Origin: Hymenopus coronatus
Taxonomy: Eukaryota; Arthropoda; Insecta; Mantodea; Hymenopodidae
Direction: 5' to 3'
Assembly (NCBI GenBank): GCA_030762935.1
Contig: CM060899.1
Location: 59,322,501-59,386,500 of the forward strand
Length of the DNA: 64,000 nt
Each line of letters starts with the position of its first letter. Position 1 is the first letter of the stretch. The position numbers were made by a program, and so were the translations under genes. Under the pieces are notes generated by a model. It made no database searches, was not told where the DNA came from, and saw nothing but the letters and a program-made list of their open reading frames with translations. Positions 1 through 10,712 of the stretch are shown in pieces.

Positions 1-118
1 GATTTGTGCTTTAAGGCGTTCAACTACAAAGGTTATTAGCGCCATCAGAAAATAAAATCTCGGCTAAAACCAGAAATAAAATGCACCTTTAAAAGAAATC
101 AATAAAAACTTCGCAAGG

Positions 119-795
119 AACCAGGAACAGTTTATATGGACAGGAGTTATCAAATTCCTGCATGAGAAAAGTATAATTTTTTCAAAGCTGAAACAAAAAA
201 CAAAGAATATCTTAAAAACGATGAATTCCACGAAAAAAATTTATATAACATAAATTGCAGGTTTTATTGTGCTCTGCTTTTTTTTTTTTCTTTTTTTTTT
301 TTGTGGTAAGTTTTTGTCTATCACTTACGGTTTAGCAGTTATGCAAAATTCCGTAAAATTGATCCAGAATAAAGTAGTCTTCAGAGGCTATTCCCAGAAA
401 ATTCAAGATATACATTTTATTTGTAAGGTAAATATCTTTAATATACGATGTTTTAATCAAAATCGTTAGAGCCAGTTTTAAGAAAATCAAAATTTTCGAA
501 AAAAGTTCCATGTAAAGTGTAGTTTGGGGTGGGAGGATTTTCTTCAAAATCTTCGTGTCGCATCCTTGGAATATACCAAACTTAAATACCAAGTATTTTA
601 CCAGCTTTTCGTTTTTGAGTTATTGTGTTCACAAACACATGGACACACACACGGACCTTTTTCTGAAAATAATTTTTTTGGATACAGGGGACCCTAAAAA
701 TTATTTCCGGTGAAATGTCGGTGTCGAATTTTTTGGTGCAATACAATACCTTCTCTATACACTATGTACAGAGTATGTGTAGAGAAAGTAAAAAC
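119..795 (+). mobile_element. HINE-like element copy 1 (5'-truncated)
   Basis: Matches the family body from TGGACAGGAGTT through the GGTTTAGCAGTTATGCAAAA block, the TTCGTGTCGCATCC block and a short CACACACAC tract, to the terminal palindrome and GTAGAGAAAGTAAAAA. The first ~125 bases of the family are missing or unrecognisable. The short reading frames at 269-592 are by-products of this repeat, not genes. Bases 1-118 show nothing assignable. Confidence 0.8.
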
Positions 796-1160
796 ACTAT
801 TAAAATAACTCGGAGAATAAAAAGACAGTTAAAATGACACATATAACCGGTACAAATAAAACAATGAAGAGAAAACGGTGTCTCTGATTAAAACGAAGGC
901 CGAAAAGTGTCAAACAGGATAAAATATTTAAAAACCTCACGCATAAAAATTTAAGAACCTTATTTACCTATTGTTTTCGAAATATATTCATATGGATTCT
1001 AAACTTTGAAAAAATACGTTGTTTCTTCTGCTTGTCGCATTTGCCCTAACAAATAATTTAAGCTAAAAATGAACAGGCCATGGATATTAATAGTACCGCC
1101 CAGCTTTAAACCTTGATTTATTATTTTATTTTTCCTTACTCAAAATACTTCACACATAGC
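794..1160. other. Unassigned AT-rich spacer
   Basis: I see no coding potential, RNA gene or recognisable repeat here. Confidence 0.5.
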
Positions 1161-1162
1161 AA

Positions 1163-1672
1163 TTTTTACTTTATCTACCGCGAGTTGTGCACATAATAAG
1201 TAGAGAAGGTGTTGTATTCCACCCAAAAATACGTCGCCGAGATTTCGCTGGAAATGCATACATGTTTTGGGCCCTCGGAATCCAAGAAGAGCAGTTTTAG
1301 AAAAAGTCCTTCTGTGTGGATAGCAAATTCAAAAATGAAAAGTCTGTTAAATGCCAAACTTGCAAGGATGAGACATCGAAGATTTTCAAGTAAATAGTTC
1401 CACCCAACCTACCCTTTACATGGAAACCTTTTCAAAACTTGAAATTTTTAAAAATTTCGCTAATAATTTTGATTAAAATACCACATGTTAAGATATTTTC
1501 ATCAGAAATAAAATGTGTATCTTGAATTTTAGCCTCTAGATGACTTGCATATCCACAAAAACTACAGAAAAACTAGATCTCATTAAAACTCGTGAGAATT
1601 CGTGTCAAATGCAATTTTTGTGGAGATAATCTTTTCTGAGATACTTGTTGTTATTGGTTTCAATTAATTGAG
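1163..1672 (-). mobile_element. HINE-like element copy 2 (diverged, truncated)
   Basis: Reverse orientation. It begins TTTTTACTTTATCTACC with a degenerate palindrome, followed by the CACCCAAAAATACG, ACATCGAAGATTTTCAAG and TGGTTTCAATTA family blocks. It is more diverged than most copies and is missing its TCTGATG end, where a SINE fragment abuts it. Confidence 0.75.
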
Positions 1673-1682
1673 GAATCTTATC

Positions 1683-1925
1683 ACTATGCACAAACCTGAC
1701 GGAGGACGATGGATTTTTTCGGGTGTAAAAATCCTTAGCATGGCTTCCTTCGGAAGGGAAGTCAAGCTGTTGGTCCCGTATAGTAGATTTACGGCAGGTA
1801 AAAGAACCTCAAGCCTGATAGAGAGGCATCTGAGCAAAACTAGGCGCCCTTCACGCCCAGTATAGAATGGGACGCTGAGAACCACAGCAGTTAAAGAGCG
1901 TCCATAAATAAAACGCCATTTCATT
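1683..1925 (+). mobile_element. tRNA-derived SINE, family A, copy 1 (head truncated)
   Basis: Contains the family A body: GGAGGACGATGGATTTTTTC, GCATGGCTTCCTTCGGAAGG, AAAGAACCTCAAGCCTGATA and the tail AAAGAGCGTCCATAAATAAA. The tRNA-like head is absent. The apparent ORFs on both strands across this stretch recur in every copy and are not genes. Confidence 0.85.
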
Positions 1926-2330
1926 TCCTTCTATCATAACACATTACGTTACCGAGCGAAATGGTTCGGTTGTAGTGTGTGAGCCTCGTATTCGGGATTT
2001 TTCGGGTTTGATTCCTGGTGACAAAACTTAATGTTCATCCATTTCATACAAATCGAGGTAAGCCTTAGTAGAAATTGTTTCATTATATATTTGCTTGCAG
2101 GTACAAGAGTATCAGGAAATACAGCGACAGTCTAATCTTTTAAAAGTGAGTCGTCCTGCGATCACATTTCATTCTTTATCTTTAAATGGCCACAAGCAAG
2201 TAAAACAAACTAATGACGATACCGCAGTTGAGAAAAGTAACACCAATAAAAGGAAAGGTTAACTGCACAAAAATGTATATAACAAATGCAATCAGCCAAC
2301 AAGGAGTATCTGGTTATGGCTGCCTTGCAG

Positions 2331-2367
<37 letters not shown>

Positions 2368-2386
2368 CTAATTGTGTGTCCAAAAC
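1926..2386. other. Unassigned spacer with poly-A and (TA)n run
   Basis: Low-complexity A-run followed by (TA)n at about 2331-2367. No gene is supported in the rest. Confidence 0.6.
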
Positions 2387-2620
2387 ATCCACAAGACGAT
2401 TACAACAGCCTTGAAAAAACAGATAAAACGTATTGCGTGTTATTCTTTAGACTAATCCACAAGACGATTACAACAGCCTTGAAAAAACAGATAAAACGTA
2501 TTGCGTGTTATTCTCTAGGCTAATCCACAAGACGATTACAACAGCATTTTTAAAACACAGATACAAAATATTGCGTGTTTATTCTTCAGGCTAATCCAAA
2601 AAACGATTACAACAGCATTT
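2387..2620 (+). repeat. Tandem repeat, 68-bp period, ~3.4 copies
   Basis: Units beginning ATCCACAAGACGATTACAAC start at 2387, 2455, 2523 and 2594, giving spacings of 68, 68 and 71. The first two units are nearly identical. The third and fourth are more diverged and slightly longer. Confidence 0.9.
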
Positions 2621-3179
2621 TGTTAGAATATAAGTGAGAGTTTACTGTCCTTTACTGTTGTTTGACACACTGGTAGCAGCTGGTATCAGAAGAAATCCAT
2701 TAACGGAAGAAAAGGTTCTCAGTAATTTCGTTCCATTGCCACTTCCGGTGGCAGTGTTGGCAAGGCGGAAGAGGAAAGAGTAATGATTGTCGCAGGCCGT
2801 TTTGGGAGCACGTCTCGGCTGTAAATTTGCAGGGCTGCGGGTTGCCTCTCTCCCACCATTTTGTGCTCCCACATAAAACCGAGCCTTTCGCTCCTACTAC
2901 CTGCGATACAACGTTGTCCCCCATTTCAATTCCTAAATGTAGTGTTATGCTTCCTTATATCATGCTATCATGTTCTGCACGTACATTTGAATTTATGTTT
3001 CATTCATTTTAGCAATAATTTATAATGTATTGCAAGGTCATGCACAGAATAGACCTAGCGATTCCAGCGCTGTCTAGCGAGATGAGCAACAATATATCTT
3101 TCAATAGTAGTGTTTTTACTTTCTCTACAATGTACACTTGCGAGCATAAAAAGTGGCCTACAACATAGATTTTGATAGT
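2621..3179. other. Unassigned region
   Basis: Moderately GC-rich at 2700-2930, with small open frames on both strands that resemble nothing I know. It could be old repeat sequence. No gene is supported. Confidence 0.4.
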
Positions 3180-3366
3180 GTTTAACGCCCGGTTTCACTA
3201 CTCGTGGCACCGGTGGAATGTGATGGCGGCGGAAACCGGAGAACCCGGAGAAAACCCGCCAATGCGCCGCTTTGTCCACCACAAATCTCGCATGCGGTCG
3301 CTTGGGATTGAACTCGGGTCGTCTAGGTGAGAGGCGAGTGATCTAAACACTCGGCCACGGCGAGGC
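3180..3366 (-). mobile_element. tRNA-derived SINE, family C, copy 1
   Basis: On the minus strand it has a tRNA-like head with a B-box-like CGAGTTCAATCCC and the family C body ATTTGTGGTGGACAAAGCGG followed by CGGGTTTTCTCCGGG. A related short fragment (TTTAACGCCCGCTTTTACTA, near 5095) marks another remnant. Confidence 0.75.
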
Positions 3367-3859
3367 CTACAGCCTTAGATTACAATAGCACAGGCATAGT
3401 GGAAAAACAGCACCAAAGGGCCACTGCTCTGAAAGCCATTCTTGCCTCACTCCACCACACCATTCCCTCCCCTTCTTCAACAGTCTCCTTCACTGTGCGT
3501 CGGATCAACTCATTCGGTGGCGGATATGGCTTCGAACTCGAGAGAAAATGTTTCCTGAATTACAAAAACAGAAAGACTGCTATGTAATATGCAGTGTTCA
3601 CACTGCAGATTTACATTGATATGTATAAATTAACATAGAAGATGAACTTCTTGGTGGAAATGAATGAAAGTGCGAAGGCATGTTGCCAGAGAGCTTCCAC
3701 GGGTACACAGAGAGTTGGATGTTCCGTGACGTGAGTGTAGCGAGACTATAGCACCAAATGGGCCTGGTCCCGCAACTCGGGGCAGTTGAAGAAACAGGAC
3801 AACGCAGTGTATGGAAATTAGCGAGCTGTTACGGTACACTGTAGTGTATTCTTTACATG
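3367..3859. other. Unassigned region
   Basis: Short open frames only (for example 3399-3587). I recognise nothing and support no gene. Confidence 0.4.
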
Positions 3860-4590
3860 TACCGTAGACAATTTTTGCATTACTTTACACGGCGAAGAAT
3901 CATCGGGAGACGGGAGGCACGAAATGTGACGAAGGTTTCTCAGGAGTTTGGTATTGTTTACAGTATTGTTTCCTCCTGTGTCCAATTGACACCCGCACAT
4001 CGGCGGCACTGTTTGTGATGGTCCCAAGAGCATCAGAAATAGACCAACGAAGAATGGAGTCGCGTGCTCTTGCCGAATGAGAGCACATTCAGTCTGAGCA
4101 GTGATTCTCGACGTGCTTTCATCTGGCAAGAGATGGGATCACGTTGTTCGGGCGTCATGATGCAGGGGGCCACAATGTTGCATAGGCGTACCCACCTCCA
4201 AATCTTTGAACAGGGTAAGCTCTTTGATCAACGTTATTGTGATACTGTACTCCTTCCCCTTGTGCGTCTTTTCAAGAGTGCAGTCGGCCCTGGTTTAGTT
4301 TTATGGATGATAATACGTGACCGCATCAAACAGCGCAGGAAGAGGATTTCTTGGAACTAGAGGATATTCGGCGAGTGGACTGGCCTGCCCGTTCCCCCAA
4401 TTTATATCCTAATTGCTTTAGGGAGACACGTTGCAACATGTCCGCATCCACCAACGACTATCAAACGGTTGTCAACAGCGCTGGTGGAGGAATGGAACGC
4501 CCGACCACAAGAAATCCTTACTAACCTTGCAGCCAACAATGCAGAGCATGCGTTGTTGTTCATGGTGATCATACACCCTTTTAAGCATCA
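3860..4590 (+). pseudogene. Tc1/IS630-type transposase pseudogene (internally deleted, frameshifted)
   Basis: Reading with frame changes, the sequence first gives a helix-turn-helix-like stretch (GRREARNVTKVSQEFGIVYS). After a deletion it gives EWSRVLLPNESTFSLSSDSR, HLQIFEQGKLFDQRYCD and LLPLVRLFKSAVGPG, then an MDDN catalytic-aspartate region broken by a frameshift, and DIRRVDWPARSPNLYPN-like sequence ending in LVEEWNA. This is the order of Tc1-like DD34E transposases: DNA-binding domain, then the RNase-H-fold catalytic core with MDDN and WPARSPDLNPIE motifs. Stops and frameshifts show it is dead. No terminal inverted repeats were identified. The copy ends where a family A SINE begins. Confidence 0.85.
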
Positions 4591-4623
4591 TGTCTCTATT
4601 TTTGTAAATCTAGAGGACTATCA

Positions 4624-4921
4624 GTCGCCCTAGGTGGTGTAGTGGTTACCATATCAACTTCAAATACCCAAGGTCGTGGGTTCAAACCCGGCGGAGGACG
4701 ATGGATTTTTTCGGGCGTAAAAATACTTACCATGGCTTCCTTCGGAAGGGAAGTAAAGCCGTTGGTCCCGTGTCGTAGATTTACAGCACATAAAAGAACC
4801 TCAAGCCTGATAGAGAGGCCTCTGAGCAAAATTAAAGCGGTCTTTCATGCCCAATATAAAATGGGTCGCTGAGAACCACAGCAATTAAAGAGCGTCCATA
4901 AATAACACGCCATTTCCATTT
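4624..4921 (+). mobile_element. tRNA-derived SINE, family A, copy 2 (full length, with TSD)
   Basis: Complete copy. The tRNA-like head GTCGCCCTAGGTGGTGTAGT contains an A-box-like TGGTGTAGTGGTTA and a B box GGGTTCAAACCC. The conserved GATGGATTTTTTCGGGCG body and a tail ending AAATAACACGCCATTTCC follow. Flanking 13-bp target-site duplications are visible: TAGAGGACTATCA at 4611-4623 and TAGAGGACCATCA at 4922-4934. This implies LINE-dependent retroposition. Confidence 0.93.
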
Positions 4922-4934
4922 TAGAGGACCATCA

Positions 4935-5289
4935 TATGACAGTGACTTTATTGTAGCGCATTTTCTATGAATTAAAGTGTCATTTCTGTTCGCCTCATTG
5001 CATATTTCGTTTAGTTGCCTAGAGTAACGGTAATATTTCTGTGTATATATGATTCAAGTTTCATCAAGCTATGTCACTTGGCAGTCTGATAGTATTTAAC
5101 GCCCGCTTTTACTACAAATGGCACCGCAGGCGATGACACTTTCTTACGTGTTTTCTGGCTTCGGGTTTTTATCAAACTCTCAAGAATACTACTGGGAGAT
5201 CTAAACCGCCAAAAGTACTTCTTATGAAATAGAACCATAAAACCAACTGATTGCCACTTCTGTAAATCCATTAACAATCATAACCGTTA
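4935..5289. other. Unassigned region with a family C SINE scrap
   Basis: Around 5088-5140 the sequence resembles the tail of the family C SINE at 3180. Otherwise nothing recognisable. Confidence 0.4.
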
Positions 5290-5406
5290 CTTTTTTTTTT
5301 TTTTTTTTCATTAATATAGCCCCCCTTTAACATCTAAGGCAATATCGGGGGCTTTGCATTAGAAATAACTCATTGTTTGTAACGTTGGGTTTAAAGGGTT
5401 TATTTT

Positions 5407-5458
<52 letters not shown>

Positions 5459-5807
5459 TCACTCTCACGTTCACTCTCACATACATCATATACCCAAGGT
5501 CACGGGTTCAAACCGGGCTGAGGACGATGGATTTTTTTGGACGTAAAAATCCTTAGCATGGCTTCCTTCGGAAGGGAAGCAAAGCCGTTAGTCCCGTGCC
5601 GTAGATTTACGGCACGTAAAAGAACCTCAAGTCTGATAGGGAGGCCTCTGAGCAAAATTTAAGCGGTCTTTCATGCCCAGTATAAAAGGGACGCTGAGAA
5701 CCACAGCAGTTAAAGAACGTCCATAAATAAAAATCCATTTCATTTCACTCTCACATATATACTTCCTAACTCTGTGGGCATACGGACCACTCGACTGCGG
5801 AGGCAGT
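5290..5807 (-). mobile_element. tRNA-derived SINE, family E, copy 1 (interrupted)
   Basis: Shares the TTTAACATCTAAGGYMATAT, GGGGCTTTGCATTA and TTTATTTTCCTCA blocks and the terminal GGAGGCAGTC with the copy at 49352-49636. A (CA)n run of about 45 bases occupies 5411-5456. The element is split by a family A SINE, and much of its tRNA-like head is deleted. Confidence 0.75.
5488..5745 (+). mobile_element. tRNA-derived SINE, family A, copy 3, nested in family E copy
   Basis: B box GGGTTCAAACC and the full family A body are present; the 5' part of the head is missing. The near-duplicates TTCACTCTCACATACAT (left) and TTCACTCTCACATATAT (right) look like target-site duplications, showing insertion into the family E SINE. 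Confidence 0.85.
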
Positions 5808-5824
5808 CCCGATACATATTTTCT

Positions 5825-6121
5825 TCAGATGAACCAACATATTATCCATATAATGCAAACATTTCTCTCGATAAAATTAATATTCGAATTGACAAAAATA
5901 TGCAGCTACACATTATAACTTTAACAGCAGTCGAATCCGATCATTGCCCCGTTTTAATTAACTTTCAACTGCAAACTAATATCATAATGCACACACCAAG
6001 ACTCATTAATGGTTTTGTTCATTGGAACATGTTCCTGGCATTTACTCTACAATCAGCATATCATTCTGCAACAACAGCAGACATTCACAATGTTGGTGAA
6101 ACTTTCACTAAAACAATCTAA
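5825..6121 (+). pseudogene. Jockey-clade non-LTR retrotransposon, endonuclease fragment
   Basis: The frame reads SSDEPTYYPYNANISLDKIN, IRIDKNMQLHIITLTA and VESDHCPVLINFQLQ. This corresponds to the C-terminal end of an APE-type endonuclease, where the family consensus has PTHxP..S.PDVLDI and LSSDHLPVxFxL. The SDH motif carries a catalytic histidine. No reverse transcriptase follows, so this is a short truncated remnant. The in-frame ATG at 5774 lies in the preceding SINE and is not meaningful. Confidence 0.8.
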
Positions 6122-6164
6122 GGGGGTAAATTGGTTTTAACTTCTAGCGTTTTAAAGCCACGTA

Positions 6165-6699
6165 CGGGAGATGCAGGTAATGGCGGTCGTTTAAGAGTTG
6201 CAGTCATTAGAAATATTTACTGTCTACATACATTTACGATGCTAAGTTATTGCAAAGTATTGTTAATAATTAAAAATGAATATAAATTGCGCTGACCGTT
6301 ATTCTCAGCATGTGCAGGTAATCAGGTCGCTAAGATACGGTAACGTAAAATAGAGAAGTTAAACATTTAAACCTTATCGTTCTTCTTTTATTAGAACATT
6401 ACTTAAAGAAATGAAGTTAAGTGCCTCTACAAGTTATGAAAATTATAAAAACGGAAAATTAAATCTTGAAAATTAAATTATTGAATTATAGGTGCGCTAA
6501 CCAACTGCGGCAGCTGACAAAATTAATCGTGCTATTGTCTACACCGTTCTTGTTCACATTTTATTTATATCAGACTGTATAGCCTACAGGTTCATTGCAA
6601 TGTAATGATTTAAATTACTTTTAGGGTCTTTAGCTGATATTTGTCATCAGCATAAGCATTGTTATTAACATTGTAAGAAGATTGAATTGTCTTACGTCA

Positions 6700-6730
<31 letters not shown>

Positions 6731-7114
6731 GCTGAATTGAATTTGAAGGGAATGGCAGTCACATAGACCGCCTTTACCTTCACGAACAACGTTACAGAAA
6801 ATGCTTCATAACCAACAAATAGTGTGTTCTCTCTCAAAACAAAAATTATTCCAGTAATCAGCAATAAATACGCTACTCGTTTTATAAAAAAAATCAGCAA
6901 ATTTAAAACAATGAAATATACTTACGATGACTTCATTTTCTGGACGAAATTATAAGAAAACTGCCAACAACAGAAAAACACTTCTAAACTCGTAAATTTA
7001 CAACTCGGCAATAAAGTTACTATTGAAATGGTTCTATCTCTTTGCGAACAGAGCGCAGAACACGTCCTTACGAAGCGATATTACAGCGATGACCGCCATT
7101 CCCTGCATCTCCCC
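6165..7114. mobile_element. Non-autonomous DNA element with ~25-bp terminal inverted repeats and TA target site
   Basis: Left end CGGGAGATGCAGGTAATGGC and the reverse complement of the right end GGGGAGATGCAGGGAATGGC are inverted copies with two mismatches. Both sit directly inside TA dinucleotides (6163-6164 and 7115-7116), as for Tc1/mariner-type MITEs. The interior is AT-rich, has an (AAT)n run at about 6701-6728 and has no convincing coding sequence. Confidence 0.7.
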
Positions 7115-7169
7115 TACTTACACTTTTGTACACATATGCTACATGAGTATAGAGAAAGTGAAAATGATT

Positions 7170-7700
7170 CACCTTAGTATGACTATTTCGTTCATGACAC
7201 GTGATCATTGGATGTGGCCAATCCAGTGCTTTGGCGCGTTAAATTCCAACCAATCGGAATGCATTTTCTCTGCATTTTAATGGTTTTTTTTTATCACACA
7301 CACACAAGTGCAATTTCTTTTCTAAATTTGTCGCACACTAGTGCATTTTTTCCCCCTATGAACTAATGTTCGTCTCATAATAATAGTATCAATGTGCAGT
7401 GATATTCTCGTACATAATGGCGGAAGTTCCAAAACGTTTTGGGGAAAGTTCTATCGCTGAAATAGACATATTAATTGAAAACTCAAAGCCGCAGAATACT
7501 AAAAAGAACAGACCGAGTGTGTGGAACCAGTTCAACGAATTCTGCAAGCAATGATTTATGATATGGACACCAAGTTGCAGTGATTTCGGTGCAAATATAC
7601 GTCAAGAAAAAAGGATTTTAGGAATATTATTCTTCGTGTCCATATAGGCTAATCATTGTTATTTTATTCACGAGCTACAACTTTTCTTAGATAACTTTGA
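7170..7700 (+). mobile_element. Crypton-like (tyrosine recombinase-related) element fragment, type 2
   Basis: Homologous over ~500 bases to the inverted, SINE-interrupted copy at 39815-40875. Shared blocks include GACTATTTCGTTCATGAC, TTGGCGCGT, AACTAATGTTCGTCTCAT and AGTGATTTCGGTGCAAATAT. The two copies define a dispersed element of unknown full length. Confidence 0.65.
7417..7554 (+). pseudogene. Short ORF resembling the N-terminus of Crypton/ZMYM-type DUF3504 proteins
   Basis: A 45-codon frame from an ATG reads MAEVPKRFGESSIAEIDILI followed by ENSKPQNTKKNRPSVWNQFN and EFCKQ, then stops. Downstream in another frame a piece related to MDISDFGANIRQ continues. The pattern of ENS-x-NTKK followed by a W/F-containing helix is what I associate with the N-terminal domain of Crypton-derived tyrosine recombinase relatives. 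The assignment rests on pattern memory only. The frame is truncated, and no catalytic R-H-R-Y region is present. Confidence 0.45.
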
Positions 7701-7796
7701 AGCTCTCGTTATATAACTTATAATTCTATGCCTTCTTTTATCTACTTGTACAATTATGCATTAAAACTGTATAATTTGTCTTATATAGCGTTAACC

Positions 7797-8096
7797 AGTC
7801 GCCCTCCATGGTGTAATGGTTATCATGCTAACTTCATGTACCCAAGGTTGCGGTTTCAAACCCGGCTGAGGACGATGGATTTTTTTTGGGTGTAAAAATC
7901 CATAGCATGGCTTCCTTCGGAAGGGAAGTAAAGTCATTGGTCCCGTGTCGTAAATTTACGGCACGTAAAAGAACTTCAATCCTGATAGAGAGGCCTCTGA
8001 GCAAAATTAAGCGAGCTTTCACGCCCAGTGTAGGATGGGACGCTGAGAACGACAGCAGTTAAAGTGCGTCCGTAAATAATACGCTATGTATTTATT
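7797..8096 (+). mobile_element. tRNA-derived SINE, family A, copy 4 (full length, with TSD)
   Basis: Complete head (GTCGCCCTCCATGGTGTAAT, B-box-like GGTTTCAAACCC) and body. Perfect 11-bp target-site duplications TAGCGTTAACC flank it at 7786-7796 and 8097-8107. Confidence 0.93.
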
Positions 8097-8107
8097 TAGC
8101 GTTAACC

Positions 8108-8934
8108 TGCGTCTTTTGTATCGATCGGGGGGGATGTAATTAATCTTAGAAACATAATTCACTTATGATAAATTTTTAACTGCAATGAGATGCAATAAGA
8201 GTGCTTAATTTGATGGATGCTTCTGCTACCCTTAGTTTTAATTTTCAGTGTTATTCATGTGAATGTTGTTGAGTTATATACGCACAGAAGGAGGCGAGGA
8301 ACCATTAGAGGCAGGCTTTGTGTAGTCTTGGTACCGTACAAGGGACTGGTTCGTTAAGGGTGGCTTTGATTGATGTTTACCCGCGCAAGACAAATTGCCA
8401 TGCGAAATTCAAACAACCTAATGCATCGAATACCAATAAGTCAAGGAGGGAGCCATTGAAGCAGCGTACCGAAGTCCTTACGTGACGTCTGTGTTGCAGA
8501 TGTATTATCGTAGAGTTTCTGAAAGACTGCCCATACATTTAGTAAACTAAACAAAACCTGCAGGTAGGCAGTACTGAATGCAGTAAATTCAACTTTCCTC
8601 ATATTTTACAGTTGATGTGTTTAATCTAGTAAGGTTCATTATTATTACTTTACCGTATATCTATGATGATTAGAGGAAGTACTTTATCCACCTAAGTATT
8701 CGGTATCATCATTTCAGCAAAATACGCGTTCTGAAGTCCCCTGAACCCAAAAAGAACATGCAATATGTGTCAAATGATAATTTTTATAAAATCGACAGAT
8801 TTAAAGATATTCTTTGTTGTGTGTCTACATTTGTGCGAGTTTTGCGTCAACTGCTGGAATATTTTGAAAACATTTATTCGTTTTTCTTTTCCTTCGCATT
8901 AGCCCGGATATTATACCACCGAATTGTGGTATAA
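8108..8934. other. Unassigned region
   Basis: AT-rich single-copy-looking DNA without recognisable coding, RNA or repeat features. Confidence 0.4.
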
Positions 8935-9365
8935 GTAGATGACTACATTTGGACAGGTAGGGTCAGACTGAAAAAATTCAATGCCTTAGCAGAGATTTGA
9001 GCCACGGATCTTCCGGACTCTAGCCGGAGGCTCTAACCTTTGAGCTACCATGGGAAAATACGGACACGTCATTAAAATCTTGGATTAATTCGCGTTTTTC
9101 CCGGTAAACCACAAGGCAACCTTAAAATAATTACAGTTGTTAATCGCCATTGTGGTATGTCATTTCAAAATAACTTAAGATCAATTTGTGGTTTATCGGG
9201 AAACATGCGACTCAGTTGGGGAATTAATGCTGTGTCGGCATGTTGCTATGGTAGCTCAGTGATCAGAGCAGCCGGCTAGAGACCGTGGTACATATCCCGG
9301 CTATGGCATCGAGGTGTTCAGTCTGACTCTACTTATCCAACTTCTGTCCTATACACGGCTATGTG
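8935..9365. mobile_element. Inverted pair of tRNA-headed SINE family B copies (long palindrome)
   Basis: The left arm (minus) carries TAGAGCTACC-type head sequence: CTGAAAAAATTCAATGCC, then TAACCTTTGAGCTACCATGG. The right arm (plus) carries GCTATGGTAGCTCAGTGATC and GGTGTTCAGTCTGACTC. Inside, TTTTTCCCGGTAAACCACAA on the left mirrors TTGTGGTTTATCGGGAAA on the right. Arms are ~180-190 bases with many mismatches. The pair could be two head-opposed insertions or a single palindromic element. Confidence 0.7.
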
Positions 9366-9399
9366 GAATAACAATTAATTAAAAGATGGCTACATTGTT

Positions 9400-9905
9400 T
9401 CCCCCTGTTTAATGTAAGATAGGATCATCGTGGATGGGCACCCAGTTACTGGAGCACGCAGGCCTTTGGAGCCCATAACGACTAGTAGCCCTGAGAGGGT
9501 GGGATGAAGGCAGAGATCTAGAGGGCGACCAGGTCTGGATAGCGTCGTGCAAAAGCATGAATGGGGCCCTAATGTTTCCAGATTATACGCATTCGACATC
9601 CCCCGCGCACTTCCATAAGGTCTTGACCGGAAGGCCCTCTCAATAACCCAGGAAGAAACCTTTATATAGCGCACAGCCATTCTCAGCCGCAACCAGCCGA
9701 ACCGTCACCTAGTCTTTGAACTGTTGAAACAGGTGACAAGGAGTGATGGGACGGGAAATAATAGACAGGAAAGTCATGGTAAACGATGAACCGCTCCAGC
9801 ATCCGCCTACCGACCCGAATAAACCATGATAAACCCATGGGTCTGAGTGGGCAGTCACCGGAGACCGAACCCGGCCCATAACGTTACCGCCTGAACCATC
9901 CTGCT
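9400..9905 (-). repeat. GC-richer tRNA-like repeat, possibly SINE-related
   Basis: On the minus strand the sequence opens GAGCAGGATGGTTCAGGCGG and has a B-box-like GGGTTCGGTCTCC ~40 bases further on, as in a tRNA-like promoter. The remaining ~430 bases are more GC-rich than the surroundings. Only one copy is in the window, so calling it a mobile element is inference. Confidence 0.4.
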
Positions 9906-10435
9906 CAATATAATTATCTCAAAAATTTTGTTGGTTTGAGATCCGCCACTGTAGCAGAGAACAGTACTGCCGTATTTCACAGCTGACAAGACCTGCACGT
10001 CATGCATGCGCGCGTAATTTTTCACTTGTTTAATTACCTCCGCCCGCACCTTCCTTCTAACAACCTGCCTGCAAATTTTGTGGCTTTGAAACCATTCGGT
10101 AACAAACTTACAAGGTTCTGCTTTGCAAAAGGGAATTGGATTCTGCATAGACGAATTTCTTTTCTCTTGTTGCCATTAATCATGTTGAAACCAGGTAAGG
10201 GCGGAGGCATAGCAATGTCCCTAGGGTACTAAAACTTTGCATAGTTATTAAGTATATCCCTTACTTTAATGTATTACATGGTTTTAGGCATCAGTATTGA
10301 TTTAGTAATATGCTACTGTTCAAAAGCTACGCATAATTAAATATTTTGTTACCAAACTATCAGTATGGCACAAATAAATCACACATGATATGATATGCAA
10401 CAGATTAACAAATAGGTAACAATAAAACTGATATT
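9906..10435. other. Unassigned region
   Basis: Short open frames only; nothing recognised. Confidence 0.4.
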
Positions 10436-10712
10436 TTGGTTTTATTGTGGCCTAGGAACACCTTTTACGCACTTATAAAATCTGACAATTACTTCAACAA
10501 CAACAATATCCAACAATACTTCAGAGAGTACAATTTGACGCTTCCACTGTTGATTCCTTACTCCTATGACATAGAAACCATCCCTTGGGGATTCAAAACT
10601 CCCACCAAAAATATCTCTAGCGAGATACAAGAAAGGGAGACTGACAATTTACCTATCTGAGACTGTTTAACGAAATATGTACAAACTATCCCGACTATCA
10701 ACGCAGCTCCTA

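Noticed and set aside
1664..1924. ORFs on both strands over SINE family A copies (for example VKPLVPCRRFTA-type peptides)
   Set aside because: They lie exactly on SINE copies, are open on both strands because of composition, and carry stops in other copies.
2331..2367. Promoter-like TATA run
   Set aside because: Simple (TA)n microsatellite after an A-run; no gene follows.
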